From Streptomyces flaveus (GTDB lineage Bacteria > Actinomycetota > Actinomycetes > Streptomycetales > Streptomycetaceae): DNA of 64,000 bases. Positions 38,293 through 46,891 of this stretch are shown piece after piece; position 1 is the stretch's first letter, and each line of letters begins with the position of its first letter. The stretch covers positions 1 to 64,000 of the forward strand of contig NZ_BMPQ01000025.1 of the NCBI RefSeq assembly GCF_014647675.1. The letters run 5' to 3'. The translations under genes were made by a program, and so were the position numbers. Below the pieces are notes generated by a model. That model saw nothing but the letters and a program-made list of their open reading frames with translations, had not been told where the DNA came from and ran no database searches.

Positions 38293-39842
38293 GAGAGAGT
38301 CACGTGTCCCCCCACACCCTCCAGCCCCCTCCCGGGACTCCCCAACAGCCGCTTCAGGCCGTCCTGTTCGACATGGACGGCACCCTTGTGGACACCGAGC
38401 GGTTGTGGTGGGAGGCGGTCGAGCAGGTGGCGGCGGGACTCGGCCGTTCGCTCGCGGAGACCGACGAGGGGGATGTGCTCGGGCGGCCCGTCGAGCACAC
38501 CGCCGAGGTGCTGAGCCGGGCCACGGGCGCCCCGTTCGACGAGGTCGCCGCGGACCTGCACCGGGAGTTCGCGGTACGGGTGCGCTCGGGTGTCGTGGCC
38601 CGGCCCGGCGCTCTCCGGCTCCTCGACGCGCTGGCGGCGGACGGCGTGCCCGCCGCCCTGGTGACCGCGTCCCCGCGTGCGGTCGCGGACCTGGTGGTCG
38701 AGGCCCTGGGCGCCGGACGGTTCGCGGTCACCGTCACCGCCGACGACACCCCGCGCACCAAACCCGACCCCGACCCGTACCTCGCCGCCTGCCGCGCCCT
38801 CGGCGTCGAACCCGCCACCTGTGTGGCCGTCGAGGACACCCAGACCGGCGTCTCCTCCGCCGAGGCGGCGGGCTGCGCGGTCCTCGCGGTGCCGTCGTTG
38901 GCGCCGATCGCCTCCGCGCCCGGGCGGACGGTCCTGGAGAGCCTGGAAGACGTGACTCCCGCACGGCTGCGCGAGATGATCACGCCCCGCGAGCTGCGCG
39001 TGATGAGCTGGAACCTCTGGTACGGCGGCACGAAGGTCGCCCACCACCGCGAGAAGCAGCTCAAGGTCATCCTGGAGGCGGGCGTCGACGTGGTCGGCCT
39101 CCAGGAGACGTACGGCACCTCCGCCCGCGAACTCGCCGACGCCCTCGGCTGGGAGCACCATCAGGCGGGGGAGAACCTCGGCGTCATCAGCCGGTATCCG
39201 ATCGTCGCCCGGCTGGGCGCCCCGGACCCCGGCTTCTACGGGGCGACCGGAGTACGGATCCGGCTCGGCGAGCGGCAAGAGGCCGTGCTGTGGAGCGCCC
39301 ACCTCGACTACACGCCGTACGGCCCGTACGAGGCCTCCTTCGACGGACTTGCCGCGCCCGAGCTCGTGGCCCACGAGGCGGGACGGCTCGGCCAGTTGAG
39401 GGAGATCCTGGACACGATGGCCCCGGACCTCGCGGCCCGCGACACCACACCGGTCCTCCTCGTCGGCGACTTCAACGCCCCTTCCCACCTGGACCGCACG
39501 GACGCCGAGTGGCCCGTGACCAAGGCCGCCGAGGAGGCGGGCCTGCGCGACTCCTTCCGCGAGGCCCACCCGGACCCGCTCAAGGAACCCGGTGTCACCT
39601 GGTCCCCGGTGCACACCGAGCACGAGGACGGCAGCGGCCGCCCGGAGCCGCAGGACCGGATCGACTACGTCCTGTACGCGGGTGACGGGCTGCGCGTGCT
39701 CGACTCCCGGACCCTCGTCACCGGCAATCCCCGCCCCTGGCCCGACGTCGAGGACAACGACTGGCCCTCCGACCACGCGGCGGTGATCACGACTTTCTCG
39801 CTCACGACTTTTTCGCTGGGCCGGACGGCCGGTCCCGTCTAA
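38289..39842 (+). CDS. HAD phosphatase fused to an EEP-family phosphodiesterase
   Basis: 517 aa with two catalytic domains. Residues about 22-230 are a HAD hydrolase of the beta-phosphoglucomutase/phosphatase kind: VLFDMDGTLVDTE (nucleophile Asp), ALVTASPRAVAD, KPDPDPYLAACRALG and VAVEDTQTGVSSA. Residues about 236-505 are an endonuclease/exonuclease/phosphatase fold: RVMSWNLWYGG, VVGLQETYGT, LVGDFNAPSH (Asp394, Asn396), RIDYVLY and SDHAAVI (Asp495, His496). The pair could cut a phosphodiester and then remove the remaining phosphate. It ends the ABC operon, with 4-base overlap. There is no cap lysine, so phosphonatase chemistry is unlikely. Confidence 0.88.
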   Translation: MRESHVSPHTLQPPPGTPQQPLQAVLFDMDGTLVDTERLWWEAVEQVAAGLGRSLAETDEGDVLGRPVEHTAEVLSRATGAPFDEVAADLHREFAVRVRSGVVARPGALRLLDALAADGVPAALVTASPRAVADLVVEALGAGRFAVTVTADDTPRTKPDPDPYLAACRALGVEPATCVAVEDTQTGVSSAEAAGCAVLAVPSLAPIASAPGRTVLESLEDVTPARLREMITPRELRVMSWNLWYGGTKVAHHREKQLKVILEAGVDVVGLQETYGTSARELADALGWEHHQAGENLGVISRYPIVARLGAPDPGFYGATGVRIRLGERQEAVLWSAHLDYTPYGPYEASFDGLAAPELVAHEAGRLGQLREILDTMAPDLAARDTTPVLLVGDFNAPSHLDRTDAEWPVTKAAEEAGLRDSFREAHPDPLKEPGVTWSPVHTEHEDGSGRPEPQDRIDYVLYAGDGLRVLDSRTLVTGNPRPWPDVEDNDWPSDHAAVITTFSLTTFSLGRTAGPV

Positions 39843-39947
39843 CATCGGTGCCATGACCTGGCGACATTGATCCACCAGCCGTGCCTCCCGAGGACCGCCT
39901 CGGGCGCTGTACCTCCGGCGTCCGATTCGTCCCTGCGGGAAGGCCTC

Positions 39948-41150
39948 ATGACAATCTCACCTGCGCGTGTGCCCGAGACCACCGGTGGACGGCGGCTCAC
40001 GGCCACGTTGTACGGCTACGCGTTCCTCGACGACCTCGTCCTGCTCTACCCGGTGTACGCCCTGCTGTTCGCCGACACCGGGATGTCCCTGTGGCAGATC
40101 TCCTCTCTCTTCGCCCTGTGGTCGATCACCGGCGTACTGCTGGAGGTCCCCTCCGGTGCCTGGGCGGACGCCTTCTCGCGGCGGACGCTGCTGTGGGTCG
40201 GCCCGCTGCTCACCGCCGCAGGCTTCGCGCTGTGGGTGCTCGTCCCGTCGTACGGGGCCTTCGCGCTCGGCTTCGTCCTGTGGGGCGCGGGCGGAGCGCT
40301 CGGCTCCGGCGCGCTGGAGGCGCTGGTCTATGAGGAGCTGGACCGGCTCGGCGCCGCCGACCGCTACGCCCGCGTCATGGGCCGGTCCAGGGCGGCGCGA
40401 CTGCTGGCCACGATGGCGTCGATGGGACTGGCCGGACCGGTGCTCGCGCTGGGCGGCTACCCGGCCGTCGGCGCAGTCAGCGTCCTGGCCTGCCTGCTGA
40501 CCGCGGCGTCGGCGACCCGGTTCCCGGAGCACCGGGTGCCGCCGGAGACCGGTGACGACGGCTGGGCGACGACCTTGCGCACCGGCCTCGCCGAAGCACA
40601 CCGTGACCGTTCCGTGCGCGGCGCTCTGCTGCTCGTGCCGGCCGTCGCCGCGGTATGGGGCGCGCTCGACGAGTACACCTCGCTCCTGATCCGCGACACG
40701 GGCGTGGCCGACCAGACGGTGCCCTACCTGCTCTTGCTGGTCTGGGGAGTGGTCGCGGCAGGCAGCCTGCTCACGGGAGCGGCCGAACGCCTCGGGACGA
40801 CCGGGCTCGCGGCGGTGATCGCGGGCGCCGCGCTCGCCCTCGCCGTCGGTGCGCTGACGCGTACGCCTGCCGGTATCGCCCTCGTCGCCGTCGCCTTCGG
40901 CGGCTTCCACCTGGCCGAGGTGCTCGCCGAGGTCAGGCTCCAGCACCGCATCGACGACACCCGCCGGGCCACCCTCACCTCCGTCGCGAGCCTGGGCACC
41001 GAGCTGGCCACGGTCGCCGTGTTCGGCGTGTACGCGGTCATCGGCGCGCAGGCGACGCACAGCATGGTGTTCGCGGTGCTCGCCGTGCCGTACCTGCTGA
41101 CAGCACTGATCCTGCTGGCCAGAGCCTCGACCGCCAAGGTCCGACCGTGA
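39948..41150 (+). CDS. MFS transporter
   Basis: 400 aa from ATG 39948, chosen for the upstream GGGAAGG and because earlier in-frame residues are not membrane-like. About twelve helices; the A-loop region is WADAFSRRTLLWVGPLLTAAG, and GALDEYTSLLIRDTGV links the halves. An alternating helix pattern continues to LAVPYLLTALILLARAS. Substrate unknown. It stands 105 bases after the HAD-EEP gene and 153 before davA, so it may belong to neither unit. Confidence 0.85.
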   Translation: MTISPARVPETTGGRRLTATLYGYAFLDDLVLLYPVYALLFADTGMSLWQISSLFALWSITGVLLEVPSGAWADAFSRRTLLWVGPLLTAAGFALWVLVPSYGAFALGFVLWGAGGALGSGALEALVYEELDRLGAADRYARVMGRSRAARLLATMASMGLAGPVLALGGYPAVGAVSVLACLLTAASATRFPEHRVPPETGDDGWATTLRTGLAEAHRDRSVRGALLLVPAVAAVWGALDEYTSLLIRDTGVADQTVPYLLLLVWGVVAAGSLLTGAAERLGTTGLAAVIAGAALALAVGALTRTPAGIALVAVAFGGFHLAEVLAEVRLQHRIDDTRRATLTSVASLGTELATVAVFGVYAVIGAQATHSMVFAVLAVPYLLTALILLARASTAKVRP

Positions 41151-41303
41151 AACCACCCGTGCGCAACGAATCGCCGCCCAGCCCTCGATGTACGCAACGA
41201 TCCACCCTCAAACGCGCAACAACACCGCCTTGTCCGCCCGAAGTCACCGCCCGTACCGTCGATCTGGCCCCCAGACCCCCTCCGCCCCCGGTGAGGAACA
41301 CCC

Positions 41304-42092
41304 ATGCGCACCGCCCTGCTCCAGAGCTCCGGACGCCTCGGCTCCGTCGCCGCGAACCTCAAGGTTCTCGACGAGGCCGCGGGGCGTGCCGCCGATGCGG
41401 GGGCCGGGCTGCTGATGGCGCCGGAGATGTTTCTGAGCGGGTACGCGATCGGGGCGGACGTGGGCCGCCTTGCCGAGCCCGCCGACGGGGACGGGGCCGA
41501 CGCGGTCGCGGAGATCGCCGGGCGGCACGGACTCGCGGTCGCGTACGGCTACCCGGAGCGCGACGGCGAGACCGTCTTCAACTCCGCCCAGCTGATCGCC
41601 CCCGACGGCACGCGGCTCGCCAACTACCGCAAGACGCACCTCTTCGGCTGCTTCGAACGCGAGCACTTCACGCCGGGCGACGAGCCGGTCGTCCAGGCCG
41701 AGTTCGGCGGCCTCCGCATCGGCCTCATGATCTGCTACGACGTGGAGTTCCCGGAGAACGTCCGCGCTCACGCCCTGGCCGGCACCGACCTCCTCGTGGT
41801 CCCCACGGCCCAGATGCACCCGTTCCAGTTCGTCGCCGAGTCCGTCGTACCGGTGCGCGCCTTCGAGAACCAGATGTACGTCGCGTACGTCAACCGGGTC
41901 GGTGCGGAAGGGGAGTTCGAGTTCGTCGGACTCTCCACGCTGGCCGGGCCCGACGGATGCGCCCGGGCCCGCGCGGGTCGCGGGGAGGAACTCGTCTTCG
42001 GTGACGTGGACCCCGCGTTCCTCGCCGCCTCACGCGAGGAGAACCCGTACCTGAAGGACCGGCGCCCCGGTCTCTACGGGTCCCTGATCTGA
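41304..42092 (+). CDS. davA: 5-aminovaleramidase (nitrilase superfamily)
   Basis: 262 aa. The nitrilase triad is visible: Glu41 (LLMAPEMFLSGY), Lys110 (NYRKTHLFGCFERE) and Cys144 (LMICYDVEFPENVR). DavA hydrolyses 5-aminovaleramide to 5-aminovalerate. The assignment rests on close resemblance to recalled Pseudomonas DavA wording (YGYPER, NYRKTHLFG, CYDxEFPEN) and on the adjacent davB. ATG start, 50 bases before davB, same strand. A general omega-amidase is the alternative. Confidence 0.82.
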   Translation: MRTALLQSSGRLGSVAANLKVLDEAAGRAADAGAGLLMAPEMFLSGYAIGADVGRLAEPADGDGADAVAEIAGRHGLAVAYGYPERDGETVFNSAQLIAPDGTRLANYRKTHLFGCFEREHFTPGDEPVVQAEFGGLRIGLMICYDVEFPENVRAHALAGTDLLVVPTAQMHPFQFVAESVVPVRAFENQMYVAYVNRVGAEGEFEFVGLSTLAGPDGCARARAGRGEELVFGDVDPAFLAASREENPYLKDRRPGLYGSLI

Positions 42093-42142
42093 AAACCCCG
42101 CCACCCCCTGAACAAGCTTTTCGCGCAAGGAGTCCGCACCCC

Positions 42143-43837
42143 ATGACGTCCACCGTGCCCAACGCCGTCGAGCACGCAGACAAGCAGCAGCCGCCGATCA
42201 CCATGTTCGGCCCGGACTTCCCGTACGCGTACGACGACTTCCTCGCGCATCCCGCCGGCCTCGGCCAGATCCCGGCGACCGCACACGGCACCGAGATCGC
42301 CGTCATCGGCGGCGGTCTGTCCGGCATCGTGGCGGCGTACGAGCTGATGAAGATGGGCCTGAAGCCCGTCGTGTACGAGGCCGACGAGATCGGCGGCCGA
42401 CTGCGGACGGTGGGCTTCGACGGGTGCGATCCCTCCCTCACCGCCGAACTGGGCGCGATGCGCTTCCCGCCGTCCTCCACCGCCCTCCAGCACTACATCG
42501 ACCTGGTGGGCCTCGAGACCCGGCCGTTTCCCAACCCCCTTGCCGAGGTGACGCCTTCGACGGTCGTCGACCTCAAGGGCGAGTCCCACTACGCCCGGAC
42601 CATCGACGACCTGCCCGAGGTCTACCGCCAAGTGGCGGCGGCCTGGAACGCCTGCCTCGAAGAGGGCGCCGACTTCTCCGCCATGAACCAGGCCATGCGC
42701 GAGCGCGACGTCCCGCGCATCCGCGAGATCTGGGCCAGGCTGGTCGAGAAGCTCGACGACCAGACCTTCTACGGCTTCCTCTGCGACTCGGAGGCCTTCA
42801 GATCCTTTCGGCACCGCGAGATCTTCGGCCAGGTCGGCTTCGGCACGGGCGGCTGGGACACCGACTTCCCCAACTCGATCCTCGAGATCCTGCGCGTCGT
42901 CTACACCGAGGCCGACGACCACCACCGCGGCATCGTCGGCGGCAGCCGGCAACTCCCGCTCCGGCTCTGGGAACGCGAGCCGGAGAAGATCGTCCACTGG
43001 CCGTACGGGACATCGCTCGCGAAGCTGCACGACGGAAGTCCGAAGCCCGCCGTGACCCGCCTGAACCGCACCGCCGGAAACCGGATCACCGTGACGGACG
43101 CGAACGGCGACATCCGTACGTACCAGGCGGCGATCTTCACCGCCCAGTCCTGGATGCTGCTCTCCAAGGTCGACTGCGACGACTCGCTCTTCCCGATCGA
43201 CCACTGGACCGCCATCGAGCGCACCCACTACATGGAGTCGAGCAAGCTCTTCGTGCCGGTCGACCGGCCTTTCTGGCTCGGCAGGGACGAAAAAACGGGG
43301 CGGGACGTCATGTCGATGACCCTCACCGACCGTATGACGCGCGGCACCTACCTCCTCGACAACGGTCCGGACAAGCCCGCTGTCATCTGCCTCTCCTACA
43401 CCTGGTGCGACGACAGTCTGAAATGGCTGCCGCTGTCCGCGAACGAGCGGATGGAGGTCATGCTGAAGTCGCTCGGTGAGATCTATCCGAAGGTCGACAT
43501 CAGGAAGCACATCATCGGCAGCCCGGTGACCGTGTCCTGGGAGAACGAGCCCCATTTCATGGGCGCGTTCAAGGCCAACCTGCCCGGCCACTACCGCTAC
43601 CAGCGGCGCCTGTTCACGCACTTCATGCAGGACCGGCTCCCCGAGGACAAGCGCGGCATCTTCCTGGCGGGCGACGACATCTCCTGGACGGCGGGCTGGG
43701 CCGAGGGCGCCGTGCAGACCGCGCTGAACGCCGTGTGGGGTGTCATGCACCACCTCGGCGGCCAGGCCGACCCGGCCAACCCCGGACCCGGCGACGTCTA
43801 CGAAGAGATCGCACCGGTGGAACTGCCCGAGGACTGA
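42143..43837 (+). CDS. davB: L-lysine 2-monooxygenase (FAD)
   Basis: 564 aa flavin amine-oxidase fold. Converts lysine with oxygen to 5-aminovaleramide and CO2. The FAD dinucleotide site is IAVIGGGLSGIVAAYELM, followed by VVYEADEIGGRLRTVGF and ELGAMRFPPSSTAL; C-terminal FAD contacts lie in GDDISWTAGWAEGAVQTALN. It closely resembles recalled Pseudomonas putida DavB across its length (FGPDFPYAYDDFLAHPAGLG, FGQVGFGTGGWDTDFPNS, SMTLTDRMTRGTYLLDNG). Tryptophan 2-monooxygenase is a more distant relative. Neither davT nor davD is in the window. Confidence 0.88.
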   Translation: MTSTVPNAVEHADKQQPPITMFGPDFPYAYDDFLAHPAGLGQIPATAHGTEIAVIGGGLSGIVAAYELMKMGLKPVVYEADEIGGRLRTVGFDGCDPSLTAELGAMRFPPSSTALQHYIDLVGLETRPFPNPLAEVTPSTVVDLKGESHYARTIDDLPEVYRQVAAAWNACLEEGADFSAMNQAMRERDVPRIREIWARLVEKLDDQTFYGFLCDSEAFRSFRHREIFGQVGFGTGGWDTDFPNSILEILRVVYTEADDHHRGIVGGSRQLPLRLWEREPEKIVHWPYGTSLAKLHDGSPKPAVTRLNRTAGNRITVTDANGDIRTYQAAIFTAQSWMLLSKVDCDDSLFPIDHWTAIERTHYMESSKLFVPVDRPFWLGRDEKTGRDVMSMTLTDRMTRGTYLLDNGPDKPAVICLSYTWCDDSLKWLPLSANERMEVMLKSLGEIYPKVDIRKHIIGSPVTVSWENEPHFMGAFKANLPGHYRYQRRLFTHFMQDRLPEDKRGIFLAGDDISWTAGWAEGAVQTALNAVWGVMHHLGGQADPANPGPGDVYEEIAPVELPED

Positions 43838-43867
43838 GACCGGGCCGGCCGGCGGTTGCCGAGAGCC

Positions 43868-44800
43868 TCAGATCCCGGCCGCCCGCGCCGCCGTGTACAC
43901 CTCGGCGGCCACGTCCTTGAGCTCCTGGGCGTCCCGCGTCGAGGCCTGGAGGTCGAGGAAGAACTCGTCGAGGCCGACCTCGGCGTGGGCCTTGAGGTCC
44001 GTCACGATCTGCTCGACGTTGCCCTGGAACGGGGCGCGGTCGGCGCCGTCGTACGCCTTCGCCGTGTACTGCACGCCGTTCACCCGCACCGCGGTCTCGA
44101 TCGGCTTCGTCCGGCCGCGCTCGGCCGCCAGGTCCTGCACCTGCCGCCACTGTGCGGCGAGCTGCTCGGCACCCATGGCGATCGGCAGCCAGCCGTCGGC
44201 GCGGTCGACGAGCCGGGTCAGCGCCTTCTTGGTGTTGGCGGGCAGCAGGACCGGGATCGGCCGGGCGGGCTTGGGCCCGACCACGGACGACGCGATCTTG
44301 GTGAGGCGGCCCTCGTACTCCACCGGGTCCGGGCCCCAAACCGCCTGGCACACGTCGAGGACCTCGTCCAGGACCTTGCCGCGCTCCTCGAACGGCGCGA
44401 CGCCGGCGGCCGCGTACTCGTCCAGCGACCAGCCCGTGCCGAAGCCCGCCACCACCCGGCCGCCACTGGCCGCGTCCAGCGTCCCGAGCGTCTTGGCCAG
44501 CTGGAACGGCCCGTGCAGCGGGGCGACCAGGACGCTCGTGCCGAGCCGGACCCGCTCGGTGGCCGTGACCGCCAGCGTCAGCGTGACCAGCGCGTCGGGG
44601 ACACTGCGGTAGTGCTCGGGCCAGGGCAGGCCCGGGACGCCGTACAAGCCCTGCGTCGCGGGCTCCGGAAACAGGGCGCGCTCGTACACCCACAAGCTCT
44701 CGTAGCCGATCTGCTCGGCGGTGCGCGCCACATCGGGTACGTCCCGTCCGATGTCGTACTGCTGCGCCTGGGGAAGACAGAGACCCAACCTGGTGGCCAT
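43868..44800 (-). CDS. LLM-class F420-dependent oxidoreductase
   Basis: 310 aa luciferase-like barrel. N-terminus RLGLCLPQAQQYDIG, then EQIGYESLWVYERAL, VRLGTSVLVAPLHGPFQLAK, and the cofactor-phosphate segment GGRVVAGFGTGWSLDEYAA. Late block GVAPFEERGKVLDEVLDVC. In actinobacteria this class usually uses F420, but the substrate cannot be told. Convergent with davB, 30 bases apart. Confidence 0.9.
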   Translation of the reverse strand: MATRLGLCLPQAQQYDIGRDVPDVARTAEQIGYESLWVYERALFPEPATQGLYGVPGLPWPEHYRSVPDALVTLTLAVTATERVRLGTSVLVAPLHGPFQLAKTLGTLDAASGGRVVAGFGTGWSLDEYAAAGVAPFEERGKVLDEVLDVCQAVWGPDPVEYEGRLTKIASSVVGPKPARPIPVLLPANTKKALTRLVDRADGWLPIAMGAEQLAAQWRQVQDLAAERGRTKPIETAVRVNGVQYTAKAYDGADRAPFQGNVEQIVTDLKAHAEVGLDEFFLDLQASTRDAQELKDVAAEVYTAARAAGI

Positions 44801-44897
44801 GCGTACGCTCCTTCGCGTCGGTTCGCCTAAGGCAGTTCAACGGTCAACCTAACGCGCGCGTACCCCGATTCGGCGGTGCCGAGCCGGTGTGGCCGGA

Positions 44898-45584
44898 TCA
44901 ATCCGGCAGTGGGGTGAGCAGCATCCGGCTCGCCAGACCGACGGCCGCATCCAGGCGGCGGGCGAACTCGTCGGCGAGGTCGGGCAGTGCGCGCAGGGCC
45001 CACAGCGCGCGGGCCGCCGACCACGCTCCGTCCCGCGCCCGCTCCAGGCTCCACGAGCCGATCAGATGGGTGAGCGGATCGGCGATCTGGAGGACGTCGG
45101 GGCCCGGCATCAGATCTTCGCGGATGCGCTCCTCCAGCGCGATGAGGATGTCGCCCACGCGGTCGAACTCGTCCTCCAGGTAGACGGGCTCGCAGTCGAG
45201 CGTACGACAAGCGTCTACTACGGCGAGCGCCAGATCGTGGCCGATGTGCGCATTGATGCCCGCTAGCGCGAACTGCAAGGGGCGTACGCCGGGATGGCGC
45301 CGGAACTGGAACAGCGGACGCCAGCAGGCGGGCGGACGGCGCTCTTCGGTCACCGCCTCGACGGCCGCGAGGTAACGCTCGGCGAACCGTACATCCAGCG
45401 TGATCGCGGCCTGCGCGTCGGGGAATTGGCCGGCGTCCACGTGCCGGTCGACCTCCTCCGTGACGGTGAGGTAGACGCGGTTGAAAACCGCGACGCCGTC
45501 CCGCTCGGGCCAAGTCGTGCTCAGCGTGCGCAAACGAGATACGACCTTGTCCACGGGTGTCGCGAAATGTTCCAACTGGACCAT
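44898..45584 (-). CDS. DUF5995-like conserved protein
   Basis: 228 aa, mostly helical, without signal peptide or membrane helix. Conserved-looking pieces are WPERDGVAVFNRVYLTVTEE, AERYLAAVEAV, ALAGINAHIGHDLALAVVDA and LTHLIGSWSLERARDGAWSA. Histidine-rich helices (INAHIGHD) suggest metal binding. It resembles proteins annotated DUF5995 in Streptomyces; I know no function. Divergent from the GH6 cellulase gene, sharing a 110-base gap. Confidence 0.75.
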   Translation of the reverse strand: MVQLEHFATPVDKVVSRLRTLSTTWPERDGVAVFNRVYLTVTEEVDRHVDAGQFPDAQAAITLDVRFAERYLAAVEAVTEERRPPACWRPLFQFRRHPGVRPLQFALAGINAHIGHDLALAVVDACRTLDCEPVYLEDEFDRVGDILIALEERIREDLMPGPDVLQIADPLTHLIGSWSLERARDGAWSAARALWALRALPDLADEFARRLDAAVGLASRMLLTPLPD

Positions 45585-45694
45585 GGATGCAGCGTCCCAC
45601 CCTTAGGGTGGCTAAAGGTCCGACGGGCCGAACGCTTCCCCAGAACGGGGGAACGTGCTCGATCGGGAAGAGCGGGAAGAGGGGGGAACACCGA

Positions 45695-46891
45695 GTGTCA
45701 GGCAAACGTGCCCGGCGCCTGGCCGAACGCAAGGCCGAGCGCAGTCGCGCCGCCCGGCGTGGCGTCATGGTGTCGGTGGCCTCCGCCGTGGTGGCGGTCG
45801 GCACCGCGACGGGGATGATGTCCGCACTCGACGACGGACGCGGCGACGAGGCCCGCCCGGAGGTGACCAGCTCCCCGCTCCTGGAGCCCGGTCCTGCCGT
45901 GCCGACCGCCTCGCCCACGAAGGCGTCCCCTTCGCCGTCCCCCTCGCCGTCCAAGTCCTCGGCCAAGCCGAGCCCCAAGCCGTCGAAAGCCCCGAAGCCC
46001 GAGGTGAAGAAGAAGACCGTCGAGGCGTCCACGAATCTGTACCGCTACCCCGATTCCAATGTGCTCGACTGGGTCGCCGCGAACCGCAACGACCCGCGTG
46101 CCGCGCTCATAGAGTCCCGGATAGCGGACCGTCCGCAGGCAGTGTGGTTCGCGGAGTTCGCTCCGGGCACCATCACCTCGCGGGTCCGCGCGGTCACGTC
46201 CGCCGCCGCGGCCAAGGGGAGCGTCCCGGTCGTGGTGCCGTACGCGATTCCGCAGCGCGACTGCGGCGGGCACTCCCAGGGCGGGGCGGGGAACCTCGAC
46301 GAGTACGACGCGTGGATCGACAAGTTCGCGGCGGGCCTCGGCTCCGGCGAGGTCGTCGTGATCCTGGAGCCCGACGCCATCGCCCAGTCCGACTGCCTCT
46401 CGGAAGGTCAACGGGCCGACCGCTTCGCCTCGTTGGCCCGCGCGGGCCGCGTCCTCAAGGCCGCGAACCCGAACGCCCGGGTCTACCACGACGCGGGCCA
46501 CTCCGGCTGGAACTCCCCGGCGAAGCAGGCCTCGCTGCTACGGCAGGCGGGCGCCGCCTCGGCCGCCTCCTCGGACGGCATCTTCAGCAACGTCTCCAAC
46601 TTCAACGGTACGAGCGGCGAGATCGCGTACGTCCGGCGGACCCTCGACGCGCTCGGCGGTCCCGCGAGCCTCGGCGCCGTGATCGACACCAGCCGCAACG
46701 GCAACGGCGCCCCGGCCGACGGCGAGTGGTGCGATCCGGTGGGCCGCAAACTGGGCCAGGCCCCGACTCTGAGCACCGGTCAGGCCCGGATCGACGGCTA
46801 CCTGTGGATCAAGCTGCCGGGCGAGTCCGACGGTTGTCTGGGCGCGCCGGGGTCCTTCGCGCCGGACTACGCCTACGACTTGGCGCGCTGA
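45695..46891 (+). CDS. Secreted/anchored GH6 cellulase
   Basis: 398 aa from GTG 45695 (AGAGGGGGG upstream). An N-terminal basic segment and hydrophobic helix (MVSVASAVVAVGTATGMMSA) export or anchor it. A Ser/Pro/Lys linker follows (about 65-105). The GH6 domain runs from about 115: VPYAIPQRDCGG (Asp189), VVILEPDAIAQSDCL with the catalytic acid Asp227, VYHDAGHSGWNSPAKQA, SNFNGTSGE, EWCDPVGRKLGQ and IKLPGESDG. Endoglucanase or cellobiohydrolase activity on cellulose is expected. No carbohydrate-binding module and no CebR box seen. The 3' end overlaps the convergent MFS gene. Confidence 0.93.
   Translation: MSGKRARRLAERKAERSRAARRGVMVSVASAVVAVGTATGMMSALDDGRGDEARPEVTSSPLLEPGPAVPTASPTKASPSPSPSPSKSSAKPSPKPSKAPKPEVKKKTVEASTNLYRYPDSNVLDWVAANRNDPRAALIESRIADRPQAVWFAEFAPGTITSRVRAVTSAAAAKGSVPVVVPYAIPQRDCGGHSQGGAGNLDEYDAWIDKFAAGLGSGEVVVILEPDAIAQSDCLSEGQRADRFASLARAGRVLKAANPNARVYHDAGHSGWNSPAKQASLLRQAGAASAASSDGIFSNVSNFNGTSGEIAYVRRTLDALGGPASLGAVIDTSRNGNGAPADGEWCDPVGRKLGQAPTLSTGQARIDGYLWIKLPGESDGCLGAPGSFAPDYAYDLAR

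Noticed and set aside
38289..39000. PhnX-type phosphonoacetaldehyde hydrolase for the HAD domain
   Set aside because: There is no lysine between the DxD motif and motif II, so the Schiff-base residue required for phosphonatase is missing.
42143..43837. Tryptophan 2-monooxygenase (auxin pathway) for the flavin oxidase
   Set aside because: It shares the fold, but the wording across the protein and the neighbouring nitrilase-type amidase fit lysine monooxygenase/DavA better.
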